Shown here: positions 27,315 through 35,636 of the stretch, in pieces
How positions within the stretch are numbered: position 1 is the stretch's first letter
Layout of the letters: each line of letters opens with the position of its first letter
NCBI GenBank assembly: GCA_041859045.1
Contig: JBHELB010000057.1
Span: 62,001-126,000 of the forward strand
Reading direction: 5' to 3'
DNA from: JBHELB01 sp041859045
Lineage (GTDB): Bacteria; Hydrogenedentota; Hydrogenedentia; Hydrogenedentales; SLHB01
Length of the DNA: 64,000 nt
The notes under the pieces: model-generated
What the model was told of the DNA's origin: nothing
The model's input: only the letters and a program-made list of their open reading frames with translations
Databases searched by the model: none
Made by a program: the position numbers and the translations under genes

Positions 27315-28469
27315 TTGTTGAAGCGATATACCGTCCTTGTGGCCCTTTCCGCCGTGGCTTTCTACAGCGCATTCCTGTTCAATAGCCTTCGCACCCACGG
27401 ATTCGATCCGGCAACATTTGTGGTTGCCGGCGATCAGTTTGTCGATCCGTCGCTGGCGCCCTCAGCGCTTACGGTCACGCGCGGCGTGTCTGGTTACGAT
27501 GGTCAGTTTCTCTATCGACTCGCACTGACCCCGTTCACCACTCAACGAGACGACCGAGGGATTCGTCTCGACATGCCGGCCTATCGCCAACAACGGATTC
27601 TTTACCCCTTGCTGGTGCATCTCGTTTCCTTGGGCGACCCACGCGCGGCGCTATGGGCTATGATCGGCGTCAACCTTGCCGCGCTGTTTGCCGTGGCCCT
27701 CTTGGGGGCTCATCTGGCGCGGTCCTGCACTCTTTCCCCGTGGTGGGGGCTGGCCTTTGTCGCGTATCCCGGATTCGTGGTAAGCCTTTCTCGTGACCTT
27801 AGCGAAATCGTGGCCGCAGCGTGTGTCTTGGGCGGTCTGTTGGCGTTGCGCCGCAACCGAAGTCTACTCGCGGGCGTGACGTTCGCGTTGGCGGTTTTGG
27901 CGCGGGAAACGACGCTGATCGTTCCGGCGAGTGTAGGGCTGGCGGCGATGTGGAATCGATATGTACAGCGCCAGTCCCGCCCGTTGGAGGCTGCCGTGTG
28001 GGTCCCCGCATTACTTACCTTCCTGGTTGCGCAGGCGACACTCGCGGCAGTGTGGGGGACGGTCCCCGCGCTCTCCGTCAAAGCCACGACATTTCCGCCG
28101 TTCTCTGGATTCATGGAAAGTATCTGGCGTGATCTACACAACCCCAATGCGTTGACGCAGCAATGGGTAGCCGTACGGCTCTTCTTTGTGGTTTTTGCCG
28201 CCTTGGTGTTTTGGCCCGCCAGAACACCGCGTGACGTTGCGCGGCCCGCCTATGAACACACGGCTTTCGTGCTGTATGCCGTTCTCGCGAGTCTCCTGGG
28301 TACTGTGGTCTGGTGTGAGGACAAGGCGTTTCTCCGCGCGCTCACGGAGCTCTATCTGCTGGGCACGCTCATTCTTTTCACGCATTCGGCCGAACGCAGG
28401 TGGTTCGCCGTGGGCGGATGGCTAGCATTGCTCTACATGACATTGCGCCTCGGAGGTTTCTGGAACTAA
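27315..28469 (+). CDS. Polytopic membrane protein, tandem paralogue 2
   Basis: A 384-residue membrane protein that aligns along its whole length with the preceding one (more than half the residues look identical by eye): same GYDGQFLYRLALTPF loop, YRQQRILYPLLVHLVSLG, WAMIGVNLAALF, SPWWGLA, YPGFVVSLSRDLSEIVAA, VLARETT and a terminal LYMTLRLGGFWN. The start is TTG 27315 (or TTG 27318) behind AGGAA. It is probably a duplicated GT-C-like sugar transferase or a related lipid-linked-sugar protein. Its last 48 nt overlap the convergent GT2-methyltransferase gene. Confidence 0.7.
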   Translation: MLKRYTVLVALSAVAFYSAFLFNSLRTHGFDPATFVVAGDQFVDPSLAPSALTVTRGVSGYDGQFLYRLALTPFTTQRDDRGIRLDMPAYRQQRILYPLLVHLVSLGDPRAALWAMIGVNLAALFAVALLGAHLARSCTLSPWWGLAFVAYPGFVVSLSRDLSEIVAAACVLGGLLALRRNRSLLAGVTFALAVLARETTLIVPASVGLAAMWNRYVQRQSRPLEAAVWVPALLTFLVAQATLAAVWGTVPALSVKATTFPPFSGFMESIWRDLHNPNALTQQWVAVRLFFVVFAALVFWPARTPRDVARPAYEHTAFVLYAVLASLLGTVVWCEDKAFLRALTELYLLGTLILFTHSAERRWFAVGGWLALLYMTLRLGGFWN

Positions 28470-29921
28470 CCCCGCGCCGTCTTCCGTAGCCTTTTTCTGT
28501 CCAACCATAATCAAGCTGTTATGGCAGTGAAATGGGATGCGCTCCAGAAGCCTGACAAGCGGCATCGCCAGTTCGAACAGCCGCATTTGTCCCGGTTCGA
28601 GTTCCTTCTTGCGCAGAACTCTGCCTGATATGCGCCAGCCCAGCGCGCCGACGCGGTTGAAGCCCTGCGCGTGGACAATTTCAAACCCCGCCGACTTCAT
28701 GAGCGCGGCAAGCTGCTCCCTTGTATAGCGCCGATAATGGTTAATGGTGCGGTCCATCTCGCAATACAGCGCGGGATTGTTTGGAACCAAAATCACCAAA
28801 CGCCCGCCGGGTTGCAGTGCTTGGTGAAAGTTCCGCAATACCGCCGCATCGTTTTCGATATGCTCGAGCACGTTAATGCAAAACGCACTGTCTAACATCT
28901 CTTCATGTCCAAGCCGCGCCATTGCCTCCGCGTCGGCGATGTCCATCTGTTCCGCGCGAAAATTCGTCATGTGGCCATAGGCCAAGCGCAACCGTTCCAC
29001 ATAGGACGACTCATAGTCCACCGCAACCAGACGCTTTTTCCCCAAGACGTGAAGGGTGAGATTGCCGATGCCCGCCCCCGCCTCAAGGACCGCGTTGCCC
29101 AGATGCGGCTCGAACTGCTTGAATAGCCAGCGATTGAAGGTTTTCGCTTTGGCGACGGCCTGAAGTACACGGAAGCCGTCGTGATTACAGTATTCGCGGT
29201 CGAGAAAACGATACTTAAAGATGGCCCATAGCGCTTGGACGGCGTCGCGTGGTCCGATCTTCTTGCCCTCGGCGTAGGTCCGCCCGCGATACGCGATGGG
29301 CACCTCGTAAATGCGCGCGCCCCAGCGGGCAAGTTTGGCGGTCAACTCGGGTTCAAGATCGAAACCCGCGCTTCGGATATTGAGAGACTTCAGAATGTCG
29401 GCGCGCACTAGTTTGTAACACGTCTCCATATCCGTCAACGTCAGGTCGTTGAGCATGTTGGAGATCAACGTCAGAAATTTGTTCGCGCAGGCATGCCAGA
29501 AGAACATGGCCCGGGCATACTCGCCGACAAGGAAGCGCGACCCGAAAACCGCGTCGGCGAGTCCCTCGAGTACAGGTTTAAGCAGCGCAGGGTAGTCGCG
29601 AGGCGAGTACTCGTAGTCGGCGTCCTGGATGATTGCCCAGTCGCCCGTCATCGCCTGGATCGCCGTGCGGATTGCCGCACCCTTGCCTTGGTTTTTTTCA
29701 TGGTAAATCACGCGGGCCTGCGGACATTCCTTCTCGAACGCGCGTAAAAACTCCCGGCTTCCGTCGGTCGAGCCGTCATCCACGACCACGATTTCGCGCT
29801 CGAAGGGTAGGGGAACCGCCATGATCTCTGACAGAATGCGATCCAGGGTGCGGATTTCGTTGTAGACGGGCATCAAAACACTGAGTTTCTGACACAGCAC
29901 GGGTTCCGCGCACGTATCCAT
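28422..29921 (-). CDS. GT2 glycosyltransferase fused to a SAM methyltransferase
   Basis: A 499-residue two-domain protein. Residues about 12-245 are a DPM1-like GT2 domain (LSVLMPVYNEIRTLDRIL, VVVDDGSTDGSREFL, IQDADYEYSPRDYP, with the YKLVRADILKSLNIRS and FDLEPELTAKLA segments), likely making polyprenyl-phosphate sugar. Residues about 270-420 are a class I methyltransferase (VLEAGAGIGNLTL motif I, AFCINVLEHIENDAAVLRNF, GGRLVILVPN). A C-terminal tail with QMRLFELAMPLVRLLERI may touch the membrane. This fusion exists in databases as bifunctional GT/MTase, role unsettled. It converges with the GT-C-like pair, whose donor it could make. Confidence 0.88.
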   Translation of the reverse strand: MDTCAEPVLCQKLSVLMPVYNEIRTLDRILSEIMAVPLPFEREIVVVDDGSTDGSREFLRAFEKECPQARVIYHEKNQGKGAAIRTAIQAMTGDWAIIQDADYEYSPRDYPALLKPVLEGLADAVFGSRFLVGEYARAMFFWHACANKFLTLISNMLNDLTLTDMETCYKLVRADILKSLNIRSAGFDLEPELTAKLARWGARIYEVPIAYRGRTYAEGKKIGPRDAVQALWAIFKYRFLDREYCNHDGFRVLQAVAKAKTFNRWLFKQFEPHLGNAVLEAGAGIGNLTLHVLGKKRLVAVDYESSYVERLRLAYGHMTNFRAEQMDIADAEAMARLGHEEMLDSAFCINVLEHIENDAAVLRNFHQALQPGGRLVILVPNNPALYCEMDRTINHYRRYTREQLAALMKSAGFEIVHAQGFNRVGALGWRISGRVLRKKELEPGQMRLFELAMPLVRLLERIPFHCHNSLIMVGQKKATEDGAGLVPETSEAQCHVEQC

Positions 29922-30048
29922 CGGGCCTTGCCTTTCCTAGCATCCCCAGCGCAGGTAACTGCCCACACTATACTCGCACGGAAGGGACTGATCAAAATTC
30001 CAGGAGAAGGCAAAATGGTCGTTCGCGAAGCGTAAACCTGGAGCCTTC

Positions 30049-30084
30049 GCGCATTTGCGCGGATAGCCGCAAATGTGCTAAGCT
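30049..30084 (+). promoter_or_regulatory. rpmE promoter with operator-like inverted repeat
   Basis: TTGCGC (30055-30060), 18-nt spacer, TAAGCT (30079-30084). An 11-bp inverted repeat, GCGCATTTGCG (30049-30059) and CGCAAATGTGC (30068-30078), one mismatch, 8-nt loop, fills the -35 to -10 region, so a repressor could sit there. Confidence 0.45.
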
Positions 30085-30154
30085 CCGCCGTGTATGTGAA
30101 CACTGTGCTTCCGGGGCGGCGTACCCCCTGCGAATGAACAAGGAGACTGAGTCC

Positions 30155-30355
30155 GTGAAGAAAGGTATTCACCCCGAATACGTGCTCTCGAAGGTAAGCT
30201 GCGCGTGCGGCAACAAGTTCGAGACGCGCTCCACCCGTCCGGCAATCAACGTCGAAATTTGCTCTTCGTGCCACCCCTTCTTCACGGGTAAGCAGAAGTT
30301 CATCGACAGCGAAGGCCGCGTCGATCGCTTCAACCGGAAATACGGGAAGAAGTAA
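30155..30355 (+). CDS. rpmE: 50S ribosomal protein L31, zinc-binding type
   Basis: A 66-residue ribosomal protein. It begins MKKGIHPEY and has CACGN and CSSCHPFFTGKQK, four cysteines (CxC then CxxC) that mark the zinc-containing form. I place the start at GTG 30155: AAGGAG lies 9 nt before it and the family normally begins here; the upstream ATG 30134 would add seven residues and swallow the ribosome site. It heads a run rpmE-prfA-prmC, an order common in many bacteria. Confidence 0.95.
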   Translation: MKKGIHPEYVLSKVSCACGNKFETRSTRPAINVEICSSCHPFFTGKQKFIDSEGRVDRFNRKYGKK

Positions 30356-30364
30356 CCCTCCTGC

Positions 30365-31441
30365 ATGGAATCTCTCATGCGTCAAAAACTCCTCGGGATT
30401 CTCGAGGAGTACGACCGGCTTTCCGAAACGATGTGCCGACAGGAAATCGCCTCGAATCCCGATGAATACCGCAAGGTCGCCAAGAAACAGGCGGAGTTCG
30501 AGGATTTGGTGGCGGCGTTTCGGAAATTCATGCGCGAAGAGAGCCAGCTTGCCGACACGCAGGAGTTGCTCGCGAACGAGAGCGATCCGGAGTTGCGCGC
30601 CATGGCGGAGGAAGAGCGCAACAGTCTCGAAGCCTCTATAGAGTCCCTCGAGAAAGACCTCCAGGTCCTTCTGCTTCCCAAGGATCCCAACGACGCGAAA
30701 AACACGATCGTGGAAATTCGCGCCGGGACCGGGGGAGAGGAAGCGGCCTTGTTTGCTTCTGATCTTTTCCGCATGTACAGCCGCTTTGCAGAGCAAAAGG
30801 GCTGGACCGTCGAGGTGATGAACTCGAGTCCCACGGGCATCGGCGGCTACAAAGAAATTTCGTTCATGGTCGCCGGCCAGAACGTCTACAGTCAGCTCAA
30901 GTTCGAAGGCGGCGGCCACCGCGTGCAGCGCGTCCCGGCCACAGAGGCGCAGGGGCGGATTCATACTTCCGCGGTAACGGTGGCGGTCCTTCCCGAGGCG
31001 GAAGAGGTCGATATTTCCATCGATCCCACCGATCTTCAAATCGACGTATACCGCTCCTCGGGCGCAGGCGGTCAGCACGTCAACACGACCGACTCCGCTG
31101 TCCGCATCACCCACAAACCTTCTGGCGTCGTAGTGACCTGTCAGGACGAACGCTCGCAGCATAAGAACCGTGCCAAGGCGTTGGCTGTGCTTCGTGCGCG
31201 TCTGCTCGCGGCGAAGCAAGAAGAGGAAGACGCCGCACGTTCGGCCGACCGCAAGAATCAGGTCGGTTCCGGTGACCGCAGCGAACGTATTCGCACGTAT
31301 AATTTTCCCCAGAACCGCCTGACTGACCATCGGATTAACTTGACGCTTTACCGGTTGGACAGCATCATGGAGGGCAACCTCCAGGAACTGGTGGACTCCA
31401 TGGTCGCCGCGGACCGCGAGGCGCGCCTCGCGCAGGCCTGA
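30365..31441 (+). CDS. prfA: Peptide chain release factor 1
   Basis: A 358-residue release factor that ends translation at UAA and UAG. Visible features are the stop-recognition tripeptide PAT in RVPATEAQGRIHTSA, the catalytic GGQ in SGAGGQHVNTTDSAVRITH (about residues 235-237), and the IRTYNFPQNRLTDHR segment. Length is standard. The ATG at 30365 has only a weak ribosome site; ATG 30377 is possible. Its stop overlaps prmC, whose product methylates the GGQ glutamine. Confidence 0.97.
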   Translation: MESLMRQKLLGILEEYDRLSETMCRQEIASNPDEYRKVAKKQAEFEDLVAAFRKFMREESQLADTQELLANESDPELRAMAEEERNSLEASIESLEKDLQVLLLPKDPNDAKNTIVEIRAGTGGEEAALFASDLFRMYSRFAEQKGWTVEVMNSSPTGIGGYKEISFMVAGQNVYSQLKFEGGGHRVQRVPATEAQGRIHTSAVTVAVLPEAEEVDISIDPTDLQIDVYRSSGAGGQHVNTTDSAVRITHKPSGVVVTCQDERSQHKNRAKALAVLRARLLAAKQEEEDAARSADRKNQVGSGDRSERIRTYNFPQNRLTDHRINLTLYRLDSIMEGNLQELVDSMVAADREARLAQA

Positions 31442-32283
31442 TGGCCACGGTCGCCGAACTGCTATCCCACGCCACGACTCAGCTTGTCTCTGTCTCAGAA
31501 ACCCCTCGATTGGACGCCGAATACCTGTTGGCGCACGCGCTGGGGCTTTCCCGTGCCCAACTTCTGGCTCGCCTCTATACCACGGCGGCCCCCTGTGAGT
31601 TTGACGCGTTGCTCGCGCGCCGAATGGCCTACGAGCCGATTCCATACATCTTGGGCGAATGGGAGTTTTTCTCCGTGCCACTAACGTGCCGCCCGCCGAC
31701 ACTTGTTCCGCGCCCAGAGACCGAGCATTTGGTGGAAGCGGTTCTTGAGGAGATTGGCGACAGTGCCGCGCGTGTTCTCGAGCTTTGCACAGGCACCGGT
31801 TGTGTGGCCATTGCGCTGGCGCTCAATGCGCCTCGCACGATGGTTTGGGCTACCGATATCGCGCCCGAGGCCGTTGCGCTTGCGCGGGAAAACGTGGAGC
31901 GGCATCGCCTCCAAGATCGCGTGACCATCATGCAAAGCGATCTCTTTGACGCACTGTCACCCGCAGCCGCCCCCTTCGACGTCGTGTGCGTAAACCCGCC
32001 GTACGTCGAAGCGGACGCGTGGCCCTCCTTGTCTCCGTCCATCACCCGCTACGAAGACCCCATCGCCGTCGTCAGCGGTCCCGATGGCCTCGATCTCATC
32101 CGCCGGATCGTCGGTGACATGCCCCAATGGCTGCGTCCGGGAGGTCTCATTGTGATAGAAATCGGCGAGGCGCAAGAAAGCGCCGTGCGTGCGCTGCTAG
32201 AACAGCGGAAATGTACTTCGGTGGAAGTTCGACGCGATTTGGCAGGACATCCGCGGATCGCCTGCGGATTTATGCCGGAGTAA
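31441..32283 (+). CDS. prmC: Release-factor glutamine N5-methyltransferase
   Basis: A 280-residue SAM methyltransferase (HemK family) that methylates the GGQ glutamine of RF1 and RF2. The N-terminal helical domain (RLDAEYLLAHALGL, then EPIPYILGEWEFF) binds the release factor; the catalytic domain has PRPETEHLVEAVL, VLELCTGTGCVAIALAL and the NPPY motif in VCVNPPYVEAD. The ATG is coupled to prfA: start and stop share TGATG. Motif I has C-T-G-T-G-C as usual. Confidence 0.95.
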   Translation: MATVAELLSHATTQLVSVSETPRLDAEYLLAHALGLSRAQLLARLYTTAAPCEFDALLARRMAYEPIPYILGEWEFFSVPLTCRPPTLVPRPETEHLVEAVLEEIGDSAARVLELCTGTGCVAIALALNAPRTMVWATDIAPEAVALARENVERHRLQDRVTIMQSDLFDALSPAAAPFDVVCVNPPYVEADAWPSLSPSITRYEDPIAVVSGPDGLDLIRRIVGDMPQWLRPGGLIVIEIGEAQESAVRALLEQRKCTSVEVRRDLAGHPRIACGFMPE

Positions 32284-32487
32284 TGGCCACCGCAACCGCC
32301 GGGACGGAGCCGTTGCCCCACAAAATTTTCTCTGGAAATTTCCCTTCGTCTTGGCGCACACTGATGCCAAGGGGGCCGGCCCCGCGTTGGCTCGGTGGCC
32401 GGTAGCACGTCCTGCCCCTCGTCCCGGAGGTGTACCGGGGCGTAGCGGGTATATGGCGCACATCAGGACCACATCGAGGGAAGAGTC

Positions 32488-33642
32488 GTGGATCGCTTTT
32501 GCTACTTCATGCCCACCGAGGTCCATTTTGCGGAGGGTGGACTCGCCACACTTGGAGATGTGTGCAACCGCCTGGGCAGCAAGCCCTTTGTCGTGACGGG
32601 CAGGCGATCGGCCCGGGAGTCAGGGATTCTCGATCGCGTCATCCATATGTTGCCTACCGCCGTCGTTTTTGACCGGATCGATCCCAACCCTACCGATCGA
32701 CAGTGCGACGAGGCCGCTGTAGCCTGCCGCCGCGCGGGGTGCGACTGCGTGGTGGCGCTGGGAGGGGGCAGCCCCATAGACGCGGCGAAGGTCGTGGCGT
32801 TATTAGCGACCAATCCCGGGCGCTGCGGGGATTACTTCGGTGCGGACCGCTACTCGGAGTCCCCATTGCCCATATTGGCCGTGCCGACTACGGCGGGGAC
32901 CGGCAGCGAAGTGACGCCCTATGCCGTGATTACGGATAGCGAACTCCGCACCAAGCGAACGATCTCCGGGAAAGCGCTGTTCCCCAAAATTGCCATTCTT
33001 GACCCTGAACTTACGTTGACCCTGCCCCCGGACATCACTGCGGACACGGGACTCGACGTGCTAAGCCAAGCGATGGAGGGGATTGCCTCCAAGAAGGCGA
33101 CGCCTTGGACCGATGCCCTGGCGCTCGAGGTATGCGACCTTGTTCGAAAGTGGCTACCCGACGCCGTCTATGACGGCTCGAATTTGGAGGCCCGCGGCCG
33201 CCTGCTCTATGCCGCCTGCTTGTCCGGTTGCGTGATTGCGCACACCGGAACCACGTTGGTCCATGGAATGGGCTATACGTATACCCTCGAATGCGGTATT
33301 CCGCATGGCCGGGCAAATGCCTTACTATTGGCACCGATCTTTGCATTCAACGCTCGATATATTCCCGAGCGTGTCTGTGCGATTTCGGCCGTCCTCGGGC
33401 ATCCTTGCGCCAGCGGGGGCGTTGATTCCTGTTCCACAATAGCGCAGGCGATTTATTCCATCCTCCGCTCGGTCGGCGTACCTGCGGCCGCAAAGGTGCT
33501 CGGCGTCAGTCGCGAGAACTTGGCGCACTGGGCCGCCGAAATCGCCCGCGATCCCTATCGCTACCGCAACCAGGTCGGTGATATCACCGAGCAGGCTATT
33601 CTTAAGTTATATGAACAGTCTTACGAAGGGAATGTTTTGTAG
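32488..33642 (+). CDS. Iron-containing alcohol dehydrogenase
   Basis: A 384-residue group III (iron) alcohol dehydrogenase. The NAD(P) domain has ALGGGSPIDAAK (GGGS motif) and PTTAGTGSEVTPYAVI; the metal domain has a ligand region with GLDVLSQAMEG and HTGTTLVHGMGYTYTLECGIPHGRANALL, giving the H-x3-H/H-x(n)-H pattern for iron. Substrates of relatives include butanol, propanediol, lactaldehyde and glycerol. GTG 32488 follows GAGGGAAGAG. A 204-nt gap after prmC shows no convincing promoter or hairpin. A lactaldehyde/1,2-propanediol role would suit the fucose-isomerase-like gene, but that is inference. Confidence 0.92.
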   Translation: MDRFCYFMPTEVHFAEGGLATLGDVCNRLGSKPFVVTGRRSARESGILDRVIHMLPTAVVFDRIDPNPTDRQCDEAAVACRRAGCDCVVALGGGSPIDAAKVVALLATNPGRCGDYFGADRYSESPLPILAVPTTAGTGSEVTPYAVITDSELRTKRTISGKALFPKIAILDPELTLTLPPDITADTGLDVLSQAMEGIASKKATPWTDALALEVCDLVRKWLPDAVYDGSNLEARGRLLYAACLSGCVIAHTGTTLVHGMGYTYTLECGIPHGRANALLLAPIFAFNARYIPERVCAISAVLGHPCASGGVDSCSTIAQAIYSILRSVGVPAAAKVLGVSRENLAHWAAEIARDPYRYRNQVGDITEQAILKLYEQSYEGNVL

Positions 33643-33767
33643 TTTTTATTGCTTCAATTGATTTTCTTCGGCGGTTGGAACGGGCGCGCGGAGCATTGTG
33701 TTGCAGGGGGTGTCGTTCCTGTGGTATAAGCCCTTTTAGTTAGTATGCGCCGGGCGAAAAATAGCGC

Positions 33768-33794
33768 TAAAGTTTGGCGCGATTCTGCCGATGA
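33768..33794 (+). promoter_or_regulatory. Sigma-28 (FliA) flagellar promoter
   Basis: TAAAGTTT (33768-33775), 11-nt spacer, GCCGATGA (33787-33794). The consensus known for sigma-28 is TAAAGTTT-N11-GCCGATAA, so this is a perfect -35, perfect spacing and 7 of 8 in the -10. It sits about 56 nt before the FlgM-like gene. A second, weaker sigma-70-like box, TATAAG, is at 33724-33729. Confidence 0.8.
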
Positions 33795-33850
33795 TAAGAT
33801 CGACGGGCGGATGTCCATGGTGGCGTAGGAGCCCGAAAAGGAGGCGGCAA

Positions 33851-34150
33851 ATGGTTGGAATCAAGGGAGTAGGCGGCGTTCCCGAGCCCGCGCCTAGCGG
33901 CCCGTCCAACGTACGGAGCCGTCGTCGCGAAGAGGAAGCCAAGGCGGCGGCCCAGCAAGATGGCGTGGCCATCAGTTCCGCAGCCCAGGAAGCGGCCAAC
34001 GTCAGTCGCTTGACCAAGATGGCAAAAGAGATGGATACCGTCCGGGCGGAGCGCGTGCGTCAAGCGCGTGAACAGCTCGATCAGGAGTCCTTCAAGCTGC
34101 CGGAAGTGCTGGCGGCGGTTGCCAAACAGCTCAGCAAGTACCTTCCGTAA
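33851..34150 (+). CDS. flgM: FlgM-like anti-sigma-28 factor
   Basis: A 99-residue, largely disordered protein in the FlgM pattern (PF04316): GVAISSAAQEAANVSRL near the middle, then VRAERVRQAREQLDQESFKLPEVLAAVAKQLSKYL, in which the last two helices would bind sigma-28. Proteins of this family hold FliA inactive until the hook is complete, then leave the cell. GGAGG precedes ATG 33851; a 20-residue extension to 33791 would overlap the promoter. A near-consensus sigma-28 promoter upstream gives the expected autoregulatory loop. No other flagellar gene is in the window. A 67-bp inverted-repeat element follows it. Confidence 0.8.
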   Translation: MVGIKGVGGVPEPAPSGPSNVRSRRREEEAKAAAQQDGVAISSAAQEAANVSRLTKMAKEMDTVRAERVRQAREQLDQESFKLPEVLAAVAKQLSKYLP

Positions 34151-34190
34151 CCGGTCCTGAGCCGGTCTCCAACACGCAGTTTTCCCCCTA

Positions 34191-34257
34191 GAGCATTTCA
34201 AAAAATGGAGTGGCCGTTTTCCGAGGTCTGTCCCGCGCCATTTTTTTGAAATGCGTA
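34191..34257. repeat. 67-bp inverted-repeat element, copy A
   Basis: Arms GCATTTCAAAAAATGG (34193-34208) and GCGCCATTTTTTTGAAATGC (34235-34254) pair almost perfectly and flank about 20 nt. Copy B (47134-47200) has the same length and matching arms in the opposite orientation. Both copies lie between convergent gene ends. The hairpin may serve as a two-way terminator. Confidence 0.7.
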
Positions 34258-34301
34258 GCGCCAAGTGACTATGGCTTTGCTTAGACTGCTCTATTCCTGC
34301 C

Positions 34302-35636
34302 TTATTCGGAAGCGGTGCGCTTCAAGATCCGGTCAAGTTCGCGCTGTGTGGCGTGTTGCGCCTCGCCAAGCGCCTGTTCCGGCGTTCTTTCCCGATTGAG
34401 GATGAGGCTCATCGCGCGCTCCAACTGTCCCATGTAGAACGCTTGCGCGGGCATGACCGGGCGCTGATGCTTCGTATTCTTTAGAATTTCGTAGAAAGCG
34501 GCTCGTTTGGGATCCGCTTTGGCGAGTTCGAAACCAGGCGAGTTCTTATATCCCGGGAACGTACCCATCGTCAGTAGCATCGCGCGCCCAGCTTCGGCAC
34601 TGGTGCACAGCCAGCGTATGAACTCGAAGGCTTCACGGGGATGCTTTGAGCCTCGGGGAAGCCCGATGGACCAACCTCCCATCCACGCGCTTTGATCTGA
34701 CCCAAGACGCTCGGGATAGGGGAACGCCGTGATGCCGTAGTCAAGTTCCGGGCTGTACTTCTTGAAAAGGCGAATATGGCCGACATGGGCAGGCGCCATG
34801 ACGAGTCCGCCACGCACGAAGGGGTTGCTGGATTTTTCGCCGAAGCCTTCGTTGAACGCGTTAACACGCTCGAAGCCGTATTCGTCGGCGAAGCGCAGCA
34901 TCCATTGAACCGCCTCGAGAATGTAGGGGTCCTCGCCGCAGGTGACGCGCTGAGTGACCGGATCGTAGAACTCGCCGCCAAATGCCCAGCCCCACGTAAA
35001 CAGCGAGTTGGCCAACCCAAAGACGCCCCACGGTACGAACCCCATCTGGCGGATACGGCCCTTTTCGTCGTTTAGAGTGAGTTTTCGCATGTATTCGTCG
35101 AACTCGGTCATCGTGTGCGGCGGCCGGTTTGGGTCGAGTCCTTGCTTTTCGAAGAGATCACGCCGCCAGACAAACCCGAAATTCGGATCGGCGGTGAAGG
35201 TCACGGCGTAGTTCTTATCCGCGAACTGACACTGCCGATAGCACGGCTCCCAGAAATCTTCCGCACGGATGCCGTACTCCGCCATCAGATCATCGAGAGG
35301 TTCGAGGGCACCGCGCGCCGCCCATTCGCACACCTGCGGGCCATCCACAAACGTCGCGTCCGGCGGCACGCCCGCGGAAATGGAGAGAAACAGTTTCTGG
35401 TTCGAGGACAGATTATTGGGCACAAAAAGCGCCCGAACGAAAATGCGGTCTTGGCTCTTGTTGAACTCATTTGTCAGGCGGCGGAATTCTTCCCCGTCGT
35501 CGCCGCCCCAGGGGTGCCAGACGGTGATGGCGGTCCTGCCGTCAGGGGGTGGGGGAGGGGAGCCGGTAAACAGGTACAACACGACGAGAGCAAGCAGTAA
35601 TCCTGCCCAAAACAGCGGTGTACCCCACCGATTCAT
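34302..35636 (-). CDS. Sugar ABC transporter substrate-binding protein
   Basis: A 444-residue family 1 extracellular solute-binding protein. An N-terminal hydrophobic helix (about 8-24) with no lipobox suggests a signal peptide or membrane anchor. The body has ITVWHPWGGDDGEEFRRLTNEFN, the usual SBP opening, a PVTFTADPNFGFVWRRD-like segment and GSDQSAWMGGWSIGLPRGSKHPREAFEFIRWL near the C-terminus. It probably binds an oligosaccharide or a polyol. The permeases and ATPase are not here. Its start overlaps the stop of yqeY by 4 nt (ATGA), so it is likely co-transcribed with it. Confidence 0.85.
   Translation of the reverse strand: MNRWGTPLFWAGLLLALVVLYLFTGSPPPPPDGRTAITVWHPWGGDDGEEFRRLTNEFNKSQDRIFVRALFVPNNLSSNQKLFLSISAGVPPDATFVDGPQVCEWAARGALEPLDDLMAEYGIRAEDFWEPCYRQCQFADKNYAVTFTADPNFGFVWRRDLFEKQGLDPNRPPHTMTEFDEYMRKLTLNDEKGRIRQMGFVPWGVFGLANSLFTWGWAFGGEFYDPVTQRVTCGEDPYILEAVQWMLRFADEYGFERVNAFNEGFGEKSSNPFVRGGLVMAPAHVGHIRLFKKYSPELDYGITAFPYPERLGSDQSAWMGGWSIGLPRGSKHPREAFEFIRWLCTSAEAGRAMLLTMGTFPGYKNSPGFELAKADPKRAAFYEILKNTKHQRPVMPAQAFYMGQLERAMSLILNRERTPEQALGEAQHATQRELDRILKRTASE

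Noticed and set aside
29873..31702. 609-residue minus-strand frame across rpmE, prfA and prmC
   Set aside because: It covers three certain genes on the other strand and shows low-complexity Arg/His-rich composition.
32284..32487. Promoter or terminator between prmC and the alcohol dehydrogenase
   Set aside because: Only short imperfect hairpins (for example CTTGGC...GCCAAG) and no convincing -35/-10 pair; nothing strong enough to report.
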